Below are positions 23,612-31,892 of a stretch of 33,111 nucleotides of DNA, piece after piece. Both the position numbers and the translations under genes were made by a program. Positions within the stretch are counted from its first letter, which is position 1. Every line of letters begins with the position of its first letter. Below the pieces are notes generated by a model. That model did not search any database and was not told the DNA's origin. It was given only the letters and a program-made list of their open reading frames with translations. Source of the stretch: Anaerolineae bacterium (GTDB lineage: Bacteria; Chloroflexota; Anaerolineae; Aggregatilineales; Phototrophicaceae); contig JABWBO010000040.1 in the NCBI GenBank assembly GCA_013360465.1, positions 1 to 33,111 on the forward strand, in the 5' to 3' direction.

Positions 23612-25606
23612 TCACACGCCGGGCGACGCCAGCGCCGCGATCACCTCTCCGGCGCTGGCGAAGCGATCTGCCGGCTCCTTGGCGAGCGCCCGCTGAATCG
23701 CCGTGACCACCGTGCCCGGCAGGCTCGGCACAAGCTGGCGCGGGTCGGGCGGGGGCTGGCGCAGATGGGCGAAGAGGACCTGCCCGGCGTTCCCCTGGAA
23801 GGGGCGCGCGCCGGTCGCCATCTCATAGAGCATGACGCCGAGCGCGTACACGTCCGCCCGGTGATCGACCGTCCCGGAAGACTGAATCTGCTCCGGAGCC
23901 ATATAGTCGATGGTCCCCATCGTCTCCGCGCCGGTGATCGAGGTCGTCTCCGACTTGGCGATGCCGAAATCCATCAGCACCGCCCCGGCGACCGTCTTGT
24001 CGGGGTTCAGGCGGATCATGATGTTCGACGGTTTCAGATCGCGGTGGACGATGCCGCGCGCATGGATGTAATCGAGCGCCGCCGTCACATCCAGCAGAAT
24101 CCGGCGGACGGTCGAAACGGACAGCGGTCCGCCGCTCTGGATGAACTGACTGAGCAGAACACCCTCCAGGTAATCCATCACCATGTAGCGCACCCCGCCG
24201 GAGTCGCCGAATTCGTAGACCCGGACGATGTTCGGGTGATTCAGGCGCTGAAGGATTTCGCCTTCGCGCTGGAAGCGCACCCGCGCCTCGTCATCTGCCA
24301 TGCCGGGCAGCAGCTTGATGGCGACGGTCCTGCCGCCCATCTGCCCCTTGTAGACTTCGCCCATGCCGCCGCGCCCGACCCAGTCGGTCAGCGCATAGCC
24401 GCCGAGCGACGTGCCGGAGAGCGCCCCCGGCAGGGTGATCGGCTTGGGCGCGGGGCGTTCGCTGCGCGCGTAGTCGGCGACGGAGTCGATGGGGAAGCGC
24501 AGTCGGTAGATGCGCCGGTCGATGACGCCCTGCACCCGCCGCCGGATCGGGTTGAAGACCAGCCCGGAGCCGACCGCCAGCGCCGTCAGCGCCAGCGGGT
24601 TCAGGATGATGCTCTGCAGGACCAGGAACAGGATCAGCAAGATCAGCGCCAGCGCCCCGGTCACGACGGCATAACCGAGCGAGCGGTTGATGGCGTAGTC
24701 GATGTCCCACAGGCGGTAGCGGAAGATGGCGAAGGCGATGGTGAAGGCGTAGGCGGTGTTAGGGACGAAGAAGATGAGCGCCTGCACGCCGAAGCGGTAG
24801 AGTACGCGAATCGGCGGGTTCTGCACCAGCCAGGGCGTGATGAAGGGATCGATGATGTTGAAGAGCGTGATCGGCAGCAGCGACAGCGCCATGCCGAAGA
24901 GGATCCATTTGACCTGCTGACGCTGCGCCGCCGTGAGGACGCGGCGGTAGCGGCGGCGCTGCTGCAACAGCCCGACGACGGCGATCAGCCCCAACCCGAT
25001 GACGAACGGCGTGCCCGCCGCCGATGAGCCGAGCGGGCGACCGAGACCGACCACGCCGTCCAGCGCCGCCAGGGGCAGACAGAGCAGCAGCAGCCAGCGC
25101 GTCCAGCGCGGGTAGAACCTGCCGTCGGGGAAGAGCATGACGGTAGATAGGATGCTCATGTACGAGAGGGTGCTGACGCCGACCAGGAGCGGTTTGATGG
25201 CGGGATCGCTGCGAATCCAGGCGTTGTAGGCGGAGGCGTTGATGCCGCTGGCGCAGACCAGCATGAAGGAGACCACCAGGGCGATTGGCTCGTCGGAGCG
25301 GCGCAGGACGATCAGCAGCCCGATGGCGGCGCTGATCACGAAGTGGATCAGCCCCAGGAAGGGGAAGTAGCTGGCGTAGAACTGCGGCGACAGTCCCAGT
25401 TCGGGGAGTCCGATCTCGGCGAAGCGCAGAGGCGGCAGCATCGCCTGGCTGAGCCGTTCGGCGTAGGTCAGCGGCAGGGTCAGCAGCGAGATGGCGATGA
25501 CCACGCTCGCCAGCACCGCCCACAAGGCGCGGGCGCTCAACAACCGCCGTCCGTAGAGGCGCGCGGACAGATTGGTGTCGGTCACAGTCTGTGGAGACGC
25601 CATCAT
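23612..25606 (-). CDS. Membrane-anchored Ser/Thr protein kinase, paralogue of 4614-6596
   Basis: A 664-residue protein with the same layout as the kinase at 4614-6596. Many hydrophobic segments fill about 30-370, including WDIDYAINRSLGYAVVTG. The kinase domain covers about 402-660, with GRGGMGEVYKG, the AIK lysine (about 431), HRDLKPSN (about 522), DFGIAK (about 546) and MAPEQ. All catalytic residues are present. A strong AGGAGG sits 5 bp before ATG 25606. The shared phrases IDYMAPEQIQSSG and GQVLFAHLRQPPPD point to duplication, but the membrane halves are much less alike, which suggests different signals. The kinase is the C-terminal domain; there are no PASTA repeats. Confidence 0.93.
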   Translation of the reverse strand: MMASPQTVTDTNLSARLYGRRLLSARALWAVLASVVIAISLLTLPLTYAERLSQAMLPPLRFAEIGLPELGLSPQFYASYFPFLGLIHFVISAAIGLLIVLRRSDEPIALVVSFMLVCASGINASAYNAWIRSDPAIKPLLVGVSTLSYMSILSTVMLFPDGRFYPRWTRWLLLLCLPLAALDGVVGLGRPLGSSAAGTPFVIGLGLIAVVGLLQQRRRYRRVLTAAQRQQVKWILFGMALSLLPITLFNIIDPFITPWLVQNPPIRVLYRFGVQALIFFVPNTAYAFTIAFAIFRYRLWDIDYAINRSLGYAVVTGALALILLILFLVLQSIILNPLALTALAVGSGLVFNPIRRRVQGVIDRRIYRLRFPIDSVADYARSERPAPKPITLPGALSGTSLGGYALTDWVGRGGMGEVYKGQMGGRTVAIKLLPGMADDEARVRFQREGEILQRLNHPNIVRVYEFGDSGGVRYMVMDYLEGVLLSQFIQSGGPLSVSTVRRILLDVTAALDYIHARGIVHRDLKPSNIMIRLNPDKTVAGAVLMDFGIAKSETTSITGAETMGTIDYMAPEQIQSSGTVDHRADVYALGVMLYEMATGARPFQGNAGQVLFAHLRQPPPDPRQLVPSLPGTVVTAIQRALAKEPADRFASAGEVIAALASPGV

Positions 25607-25629
25607 TTCACCTCCTGTGTCTGCTCTTG

Positions 25630-25659
25630 ACTATACCGCCCAGGAGAATGACGACGCAA
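25630..25659 (-). promoter_or_regulatory. Possible sigma-70 promoter of the second kinase gene
   Basis: On the minus strand TTGCGT (25654-25659) and TATAGT (25630-25635) are 18 bp apart, with the -10 24 bp before ATG 25606. Position fits; the -35 is weak. Confidence 0.4.
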
Positions 25660-25789
25660 CCTGTCGAAGGGTTCCGACCACATAAGCGCGACGCCATTCT
25701 GTGATGCGCTTCACACCCCCTGTCCCGGCGTCCGCGTATACACTTCTGCGCAGATGCATTGTCCCAGTCCGCTCACCGCTTCATGGAGG

Positions 25790-26051
25790 ATGGCGATGGC
25801 AGAGCCAGCCCAGATTGAGACGATCACCACCCCGTTTTTCCCCGGCATTTCGGTCAACTGCACCCTGATCGACACGGCACGGCGCGGGAAGCGCGCCCGG
25901 CAAGCTCCGGCTGATCCTCCTGACGCACGGCGACTTCGATCACTGCGGGAACGCCGCGCACCTGCGCCGCAAGTATCAGACGCGCGTCGCCATGCACCTG
26001 GACGACCGGGGCAAGGAATTCTGGGAAAAGCAGCGCGGCGACCCGCCGTAA
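25790..26051 (+). pseudogene. Broken metallo-beta-lactamase-fold hydrolase gene
   Basis: ATG 25790 or 25796, after a GGAGG, starts AEPAQIETITTPFFPGISVN and reaches LIDTARRGK. Then, in another frame, it continues LRLILLTHGDFDHCGNAAHL and VAMHLDDRGKEFW, stopping at TAA 26051. The HxDFDH metal motif of the metallo-beta-lactamase fold is visible (THGDFDH). The usual loop between the first strands is lost, the frame shifts near 25890, and everything after the first ~80 residues is gone. This is a remnant, not an active enzyme. 25607-25789 shows only the possible minus-strand kinase promoter. Confidence 0.75.
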
Positions 26052-26057
26052 GGCGAC

Positions 26058-27854
26058 TCAGCCCGGCGGGTCGTCGATGAACCAGGAGTCGTTGATGCTC
26101 GCGCCCATCTCGATCACCTGCCGATCCGGGAAGCGGTCGAGGATCGCCTGGCGCACCGCCGGGTCGGTCCCGTTGGAGTAATCCCAGGCGGCGACGATGG
26201 GGCTGTCGAGGTAAGGGCTGGTCGAAGCCATCAGCGCCCCATAAGCGCGCCAGCGGACATCTTCGCCGGTCACCAGCACCAGCACCGGGCGGTCGCCTTC
26301 ACGCCGGGCGTTCACCTGGTCGATCAGATCGCGGGTGATGCGGTTGTAGCCGCGCAGCAGCGCCACGCGCGGCAGGGCGTAGACGAACAGGACGACCAGC
26401 AGCAGGGCAGCGAGTCCTCCATAGAATGCCCGTCGGGCGACTGACGGGCGGATGGCGGACAGGCGGCTGATCAGGCTGCCGAGCGGCACGGCGCTGAGCA
26501 GCGCGGCGGCAGCCAGCCCTTCGAAGTAGTAGCGCGTGCTGTAGCGCTGCGAGCCGATCCAGTAGGTGAGCTGCAAGCCGATCACCAGGGCGGCGGTCGC
26601 CAGCAGAATCCACGTCCAGGCGGCGCGGCGTTCGCGCAGCGCCAGGACCGGCAGCAGCGTCCAGACCAGCGCGCCGATCACCCAAGCCCAGGCGAAATCG
26701 GGACTTGTCAGCAGCCGCCCGTCGTCGTAGTGCATGGCGAACAGCGCCGCCCCGGCGAGACCGATCAGCCACAGCGCGCCGAGCCACCAGCGGCGGCGCA
26801 GCCCGATCAGCACGCCGAACGGCAGCAGCGCCCAGCTGTAGCCGGGGATCGGATAGGTATCGCCGTCGTTGAGCAGATGCGCCGCCGCCTCGTCGGTCAG
26901 CGGCAGCGGCGACTGCCAGCCGAACAGGTCGGCGGCGGTCAGCGACAGGTCGAAGCGGGTGTGGCGGAAAGCGCGCTCCAGCGTGTGCCCGCTGCGTCCA
27001 CAGCCCGCGAAGCCCACGCAGTCGTACTCCCAGTAACGGGCATACAGGTTGGCGGTCGGGTCGCCGACGGCGGCGACGTTGTAGATCGGCACGATGGCGA
27101 AGACGGCGAGGGCGACGGCGGCGATAATCAGGTGGGGGACGAGCCAGGCGCGCAGCCCGCCGAGGGGAGCCGACCAGCGCCCCAGCAGCCATGCGCTCGC
27201 CCGCGCCATCAGGGGCAGAGCGAAGGCGGCGGCGGTCAGCGGTCGGGCTGCCGCCAGCAAGCCGAGCGCCAGCCCGACGATCAGGGCGAGGACGAACCGG
27301 CGCTCGCCCCGCAGGCGCATCAGGCTCTGTTCCAGCCGCAGATAGGCGAGGAACGCCAGCGCGCCGCAGCAGAGCGCGGCGGTGTGTCCCATCAGGGTGG
27401 CGTTGAGGAGCAGCGCCATCGGCGAGAACGCCGTCAGCGCCGCCGCGATCAAGCCCGTATCGCGCCCGAACAGATCGCTCCCCAGGCGGTAGACCAGGGC
27501 GACGGTCAGCGCCGCCAGCAGCGCGTTGACCATCCATTCCTGCCCGGCGATCACCCCGCCTGCCAGCAGCAGGGGCCAGCCCGGCGTGTACTTGCCGAAG
27601 CGCACATCGTCGTGATAGAGCAGGAAGGGCAGCCAGTAGGCGCGGCGGACGGGCGGCGATTCGACCACCAGGTCGCCGCGCGCCAGGGTGCGCGCCTGAA
27701 AGAGGTAGGCGTATTCATCTTCGAGGTGCGGCAGGCGCTCGAAGACCGTCCGGCTGAGGATGGCGCTCATGGCGAAGGCGAACAGGCACAGCCCCAGCGC
27801 GGCGAGGGCGTGCGGCGCGAAGCGAGTGCGGCGCGTCATGATGCTGGGCGTCAC
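26058..27854 (-). CDS. GT-C-type membrane glycosyltransferase (GT39/ArnT-like)
   Basis: A 598-residue polytopic membrane protein with about 11-13 hydrophobic segments. After the first helix comes LPHLEDEYAYLFQARTLARG, where the acidic pair in the first outer loop is the hallmark of GT-C enzymes (PMT/ArnT) that use lipid-linked sugars. WLPFLLYHDDVRFGKYTPGW fits the same outer loop region. A soluble C-terminal part (from about LRGYNRITRDLIDQVN) ends the protein. The likely role is sugar transfer to an envelope lipid, polymer or protein. GTG 27854 overlaps the stop of the upstream VOC gene (GTGA), so translation is coupled. ATG 27839 is an alternative start. Donor and acceptor unknown. Confidence 0.85.
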   Translation of the reverse strand: MTPSIMTRRTRFAPHALAALGLCLFAFAMSAILSRTVFERLPHLEDEYAYLFQARTLARGDLVVESPPVRRAYWLPFLLYHDDVRFGKYTPGWPLLLAGGVIAGQEWMVNALLAALTVALVYRLGSDLFGRDTGLIAAALTAFSPMALLLNATLMGHTAALCCGALAFLAYLRLEQSLMRLRGERRFVLALIVGLALGLLAAARPLTAAAFALPLMARASAWLLGRWSAPLGGLRAWLVPHLIIAAVALAVFAIVPIYNVAAVGDPTANLYARYWEYDCVGFAGCGRSGHTLERAFRHTRFDLSLTAADLFGWQSPLPLTDEAAAHLLNDGDTYPIPGYSWALLPFGVLIGLRRRWWLGALWLIGLAGAALFAMHYDDGRLLTSPDFAWAWVIGALVWTLLPVLALRERRAAWTWILLATAALVIGLQLTYWIGSQRYSTRYYFEGLAAAALLSAVPLGSLISRLSAIRPSVARRAFYGGLAALLLVVLFVYALPRVALLRGYNRITRDLIDQVNARREGDRPVLVLVTGEDVRWRAYGALMASTSPYLDSPIVAAWDYSNGTDPAVRQAILDRFPDRQVIEMGASINDSWFIDDPPG

Positions 27855-28795
27855 GACGCGGACGCGAAGCTCTCCAGCAGTTCCAGCGAAACGCCCAGCG
27901 CGGCGTCGCTGTCCAGGTAGGTGTACATGCCGGAAAGATCGCCGTACAAGCCCTGCTGCACCACCGGCAGCCCGCGCCCGGCGAGATATGCCGCGACGCG
28001 GGCGGTATCCTTGACCGGGAAGGCGATGTGATGCCCCATCTGCCCGCGCGCGTTCAGGAAGTCGCGCCAGACGCTCGGCTGCGGGTCGGGTTCGATCAGC
28101 TCCAGCTGCATCTGCCCGAAGTTGAAGAAGGCGAGTTTGGCGGTGGCGTCGCAGGGCGCGCCGTGATAGGTGGTCTTGACCACGTCGTAGCCGCTGGTGA
28201 TGATCAGGTTCGGGTCGGGCAGCCCGAAGACTTCGGCGACGCGCCGCTTGACCGCTGCGATGTCGTGGGTCATGACCGCCACCTGATTCACGTGCGCCGT
28301 GCCGATGCCGCTCCCGGCGAAGGGCGGCGGTTCAGCGCGACGCCCGCCGAAGCGTTCCATCACCTCGACGACGATGCCCATGTCTCTGTCGGTATCCAGG
28401 TAGGTGTAGCGCCCATCCCTGCTGCTGAACAATCCCTGCTGCACGACGCTGTAACCGTAGCGCGCGAAGTCGGCGACGGCGGCGTCGGTATCGGCGACCT
28501 CGAAGGCGATGTGGTGAATGCCTTCGCCGCGCTCCGCCAGGAAATCCGCCCACACACTCTGAGCGTCGAGGGGCTGAAGGAATTCGAACTGCACACGCCC
28601 CAGCTCAAAGACCGCCCCGCGCACGCCCGCAGCGATAGGCTCCCCTTTGTAGACGGCGCGCGGCTCGCCCTGGGCGCTGAAGAAATGGGGGCTGGGCAGA
28701 TCAAGGACGGCGGCGAATCGGGCGGCGGCGGCTTCGACATCGCGCACCACCACGCCGATCTGGACAATTTCGGTCGGATTCAACTGTACGGGCAT
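27851..28795 (-). CDS. Two-domain VOC-family protein (methylmalonyl-CoA epimerase / glyoxalase-like)
   Basis: A 314-residue protein of two similar VOC halves. The first begins IVQIGVVVRDVEAAAARFAA; the second begins HVNQVAVMTHDIAAVKRRVA. Each half holds the phrase G-x-H-H-I-A-F (GIHHIAFEV, GHHIAFPV), YTYLDSD/YTYLDTD and a terminal Glu (VEVMERF, LELLESF), typical of epimerase or glyoxalase metal sites. The halves arose by internal duplication. GAGGAG lies about 8 bp before ATG 28795. It is divergent from the solute-binding gene, sharing the palindromic promoter at 28851-28884, and is followed by the coupled glycosyltransferase gene. Substrate unknown. Confidence 0.9.
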   Translation of the reverse strand: MPVQLNPTEIVQIGVVVRDVEAAAARFAAVLDLPSPHFFSAQGEPRAVYKGEPIAAGVRGAVFELGRVQFEFLQPLDAQSVWADFLAERGEGIHHIAFEVADTDAAVADFARYGYSVVQQGLFSSRDGRYTYLDTDRDMGIVVEVMERFGGRRAEPPPFAGSGIGTAHVNQVAVMTHDIAAVKRRVAEVFGLPDPNLIITSGYDVVKTTYHGAPCDATAKLAFFNFGQMQLELIEPDPQPSVWRDFLNARGQMGHHIAFPVKDTARVAAYLAGRGLPVVQQGLYGDLSGMYTYLDSDAALGVSLELLESFASAS

Positions 28796-28850
28796 GTCGC
28801 CGGCTCCTCACTGGGGTCTGGGTCTGTTTGCGGCATTCAGGCTGCCTGCG

Positions 28851-28884
28851 TCATTATAACCCCGCACGGCTTAGGTTATAATGA
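28851..28884. promoter_or_regulatory. Symmetric divergent promoter / operator
   Basis: TCATTATAACC (28851-28861) is the perfect reverse complement of GGTTATAATGA (28874-28884), with a 12-bp spacer. The arms place TATAAT at 28877-28882 on the plus strand and at 28853-28858 on the minus strand, giving two back-to-back -10 elements at proper distance from ATG 28913 and ATG 28795. Each arm falls in the -35 area of the opposite promoter, so one symmetric protein could control both genes. No regulator gene is adjacent. Confidence 0.65.
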
Positions 28885-28912
28885 CGCGGCGGCATACGCG
28901 GAGAGAACAGAG

Positions 28913-30226
28913 ATGCGCTTCATCTGGATATGGGTGGTAGGCGGGTTGATCGGCTGTGCGCTGGCGGGATGCGCGGGCGCGGCGCCGACCCCGGCGGCGG
29001 AGATGGCGCTGCAGGCGCTGCCGTCGGCGTCGCCCTCTCCTTCAGCGCCGCTCACCCCGATCGCCTCTCCTGCGCCGCTGCCGACCGAGACAGGTCCGCG
29101 CACCTTGATGATCTGGATGCCCGATGTCCTCGCCCCGACCGATAACGCCGATGCCGAGGTGCAGCGCGCCGTGTGGATCACCGCCTTCGAAACCCTGGAG
29201 GGCGATCTCACGGTGACGATGCGGCTGAAGCGCGCCGCCGACGTGGGCGGCATCTTCCAGACGCTCCGCAGCGCCAGCCTGGTCGCCCCGACCGCGCTGC
29301 CCGATCTCGCGCTGCTGCGCCGCGTCGATCTGCTGGCGGCGGTCGCCCTCGGCTTGGTACGCCCGCTCGACCCAACAGGCGTCACCGCCCTGATCCAGGA
29401 CATGTACCCGTCGGAGATCGCGCTCGGCTCGGTCGAAGGCGATCTCTACGCGCTGCCCTTCACCGTCGATGTCGCGCACCTGGCGCTGAACCCGGAGGCG
29501 GCGCTGACCGACTCCGACGCCTGGACCTTCGACGCGGTGCTGAGCCGCCGGGATACGCTGCTCTTCCCCGCCGGGCGCGCCGGGATCGCCAACGAGACCT
29601 TCCTGGCACAGTACCGCGCCGCCGCCGCCGGGGCGACGACGCAGGATGAGGGCGTGCCGGTCGACGCGGCGGCGCTGGAAGCCGTCTTCAGCTTCTACCA
29701 GTCGGCGCGGACGGCGGAGATCATCCCGGCGAGCGTGCTGGACTACACAGCGGCGAACGACTACATCGATCAGGTCATCACCGGGACCGCCGCCGGGGTG
29801 ATCTCATCGAGCAGCTTCCTGACCCTGCGCGATTCCGGCACGGCGCTCGCCTTTGCCCCCCTGCCCACCCGCGACGGCGAGCCGGCGGCGCTGATCGACG
29901 GCTGGATGTGGGTGATCACCACCGGCGACGCCGCCCGTCAAGCGGATGCGCTGCGCTTCCTGAGCTGGGTCTTCGACGTGGATCGCCATGCCGATTACAC
30001 CCGCGCCCTGCATATGCTGCCGACCGGCAGGGCGACCCTGCGCCAGAGCGCTGACCCGGACTATGCCCAGTTTGCCGAGGCGCTGATTGACCGGGCGACT
30101 CTGCCGCTCTCCGACTCCGCCGGAGGCGTGGCGGGGCGCGCCATGCAGGCGGCGCTGATTGCCGTGCTGCGCGGTGAACGCACGGCGGAAGCTGCCGCCC
30201 AGGATGTGATCGAGCAGGCAGGATAG
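28913..30226 (+). CDS. Extracellular solute-binding lipoprotein (ABC-type sugar-binding-like)
   Basis: About 437 residues. ATG 28913 (GGAGAG upstream) starts a lipoprotein signal, MRFIWIWVVGGLIG, with lipobox LAGC, so the mature protein should be lipid-anchored at Cys about 20. A Pro/Ser/Ala-rich linker follows. The body resembles type-1 extracellular solute-binding proteins: early LALLRRVDLLAAVALGLVRP, the EGDLYALPFTVDVAHLALNP phrase, the late LIDGWMWVITTG segment and FLSWVFDVDRHADYT. The frame is open far upstream, but that is antisense to the VOC gene. No permease genes follow; instead the hydantoinase-B-type gene begins 3 bp after the stop. Ligand unknown. Confidence 0.85.
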   Translation: MRFIWIWVVGGLIGCALAGCAGAAPTPAAEMALQALPSASPSPSAPLTPIASPAPLPTETGPRTLMIWMPDVLAPTDNADAEVQRAVWITAFETLEGDLTVTMRLKRAADVGGIFQTLRSASLVAPTALPDLALLRRVDLLAAVALGLVRPLDPTGVTALIQDMYPSEIALGSVEGDLYALPFTVDVAHLALNPEAALTDSDAWTFDAVLSRRDTLLFPAGRAGIANETFLAQYRAAAAGATTQDEGVPVDAAALEAVFSFYQSARTAEIIPASVLDYTAANDYIDQVITGTAAGVISSSSFLTLRDSGTALAFAPLPTRDGEPAALIDGWMWVITTGDAARQADALRFLSWVFDVDRHADYTRALHMLPTGRATLRQSADPDYAQFAEALIDRATLPLSDSAGGVAGRAMQAALIAVLRGERTAEAAAQDVIEQAG

Positions 30227-30229
30227 CGC

Positions 30230-31792
30230 ATGACCGTCGATGCCATCAGCCTGGAAGTGTTCAAGAACCTCTTCGTCTCTGCCGCCGAAGAGATGGGTGT
30301 GGCGCTGCGGCGCGCGGCGTTCAGCCCCAACATCCGCGAGCGGCTGGACTTCAGCTGCGCCGTCTTCGACGCCGCCGGCGCGATGATCGCCCAGGCGGCG
30401 CATATCCCGGTACACCTGGGCAGTATGCCCGCCAGCGTCCGCGCCGCGCTGGACCGCTTCCCCGACTTCGCGCCCGGCGATGTGATCATCGTCAACGATC
30501 CGTATCACGGCGGCACGCATCTGCCGGATGTAACCCTGGTCTCCGGCATCTTCGAAGGCGGCGCGCCGCTCTTCTTCGTCGCCAGCCGGGCGCACCATGC
30601 CGACGTGGGCGGCATGTCGCCGGGGTCGCTGCCCCTCAGCACCGAGCTGTATCAGGAAGGCGTAATTATCCCGCCGATCCGCCTGTTCGAGGGCGGGCGG
30701 CGGCATGACGGCGTGCTGGCGCTGATCACCGCCAACAGCCGCGCGCCCCACGAGCGCATCGGCGACCTGGAGGCGCAGATCGCGGCGCACCGCGTCGGCG
30801 AAGCGCGGCTGCGCGGGCTGATCGCCGCGCATGGCGTGGCGCGGCTGAGTGAACATGCCGCCGCCCTGATCGCCTATACCCGGCGCATGACCGAAGCGGC
30901 GATTGCCGCCCTGCCGGACGGCGTCTACACCTTCGAAGATGCGCTGGAAGGCGACGGGCAGGCGTCGTTCCGCATCCCCATCCGTGCGGCGGTGATCGTG
31001 CAGGGATCACGCCTGACGGTCGATTTCAGCGGCACGGCGGCGCAGGTGGCGGGCAACGTCAACGCCGTCACCCCCATCGCCGTCTCTGCCGTCGGCTACT
31101 GCGTCCGCCTGCTGAGCGGCGAAGACCTACCGGTCAACGCCGGCTGCTTCGACCCGGTGACGGTGATCGCGCCGGAGGGCTGCCTGCTCAACCCGCGCTT
31201 CCCGGCGGCGGTAGCGGTCGGCAATACCGAGACGGGGCAGCGGGTGGTCGATGTCGTGCTGGGCGCGCTGGCGCAGGCGCTCCCCGAATGTCTGCCGGCG
31301 GCGGCGCAGGGGTCGATGAACAACATCACCATCGGCGCGATGGTGGGCGGCGTACAGCGCGTTTACTACGAGACCATCGGCGGCGGGCACGGCGCCTCGG
31401 CAGACGGCGCGGGCTTGAGCGGGCGGCACAGCCACATGACCAACACCCTGAACACGCCGGTCGAGGCGCTGGAGGCGGCGTACCCGATCCGTGTGTGGGC
31501 GTATGCCCTGCGCGACGATTCCGGCGGCGCGGGGCGGCATCGCGGCGGCGACGGCATCCGACGGGAGTACGAACTGACCGCGCCGGGCGTGGTGACGCTC
31601 AACTGCGAGCGGCGCGAGATCGCCCCTTATGGCTCGGCGGGCGGAGCGGACGGCGCGATGGGGGTCAACACCGTCATTCGGGCGGGCGAAGCGGAGCGCG
31701 TCCCGGCGAAGTGGACGGGGCGGCTGGAGGCGGGCGACCGGCTGGTGATCGAGACCCCCGGCGGCGGCGGGTGGGGCGGTCCCATCTGCTGA
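30230..31792 (+). CDS. Hydantoinase B / oxoprolinase-type subunit (HyuB-like)
   Basis: A 520-residue HyuB-family protein, whose ATP-dependent relatives hydrolyse hydantoins, 5-oxoproline, or carboxylate acetone-like ketones. The family opening VDAISLEVFKNLFVSAAEEM is followed by RAAFSPNIRERLDFSCAVFD, then IPVHLGSMPASV, PGDVIIVNDPYHGGTHLPD and SRAHHADVGGMSPGS, where the His and Asp residues may bind metal in the family. The ending WTGRLEAGDRLVIETPGGGGWG is typical. The usual HyuA partner gene is not in the window; the next gene is alanine dehydrogenase. It is probably in one operon with the solute-binding gene (3-bp gap). A lone HyuB is unusual. Confidence 0.9.
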   Translation: MTVDAISLEVFKNLFVSAAEEMGVALRRAAFSPNIRERLDFSCAVFDAAGAMIAQAAHIPVHLGSMPASVRAALDRFPDFAPGDVIIVNDPYHGGTHLPDVTLVSGIFEGGAPLFFVASRAHHADVGGMSPGSLPLSTELYQEGVIIPPIRLFEGGRRHDGVLALITANSRAPHERIGDLEAQIAAHRVGEARLRGLIAAHGVARLSEHAAALIAYTRRMTEAAIAALPDGVYTFEDALEGDGQASFRIPIRAAVIVQGSRLTVDFSGTAAQVAGNVNAVTPIAVSAVGYCVRLLSGEDLPVNAGCFDPVTVIAPEGCLLNPRFPAAVAVGNTETGQRVVDVVLGALAQALPECLPAAAQGSMNNITIGAMVGGVQRVYYETIGGGHGASADGAGLSGRHSHMTNTLNTPVEALEAAYPIRVWAYALRDDSGGAGRHRGGDGIRREYELTAPGVVTLNCERREIAPYGSAGGADGAMGVNTVIRAGEAERVPAKWTGRLEAGDRLVIETPGGGGWGGPIC

Positions 31793-31822
31793 GTCTCTAT
31801 CTCTACACTTTGTACGAAAATA

Positions 31823-31851
31823 CTGGCAGTTTTTCCATCACTCTGTATAAA
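31823..31851 (+). promoter_or_regulatory. Promoter of the alanine dehydrogenase gene
   Basis: CTGGCA (31823-31828) and TATAAA (31846-31851) are exactly 17 bp apart, in an AT-rich 100-bp gap upstream of ATG 31893. Four of six bases match the -35 consensus. Confidence 0.6.
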
Positions 31852-31892
31852 ATAGGCGCCATCGTGCGGGCTTGAAGAAAAAAGGTCTTTTC

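Noticed and set aside
28028-28912. 885-bp upstream extension of the solute-binding protein frame
   Set aside because: It is antisense to the VOC gene; the lipoprotein signal and ribosome site place the start at 28913.
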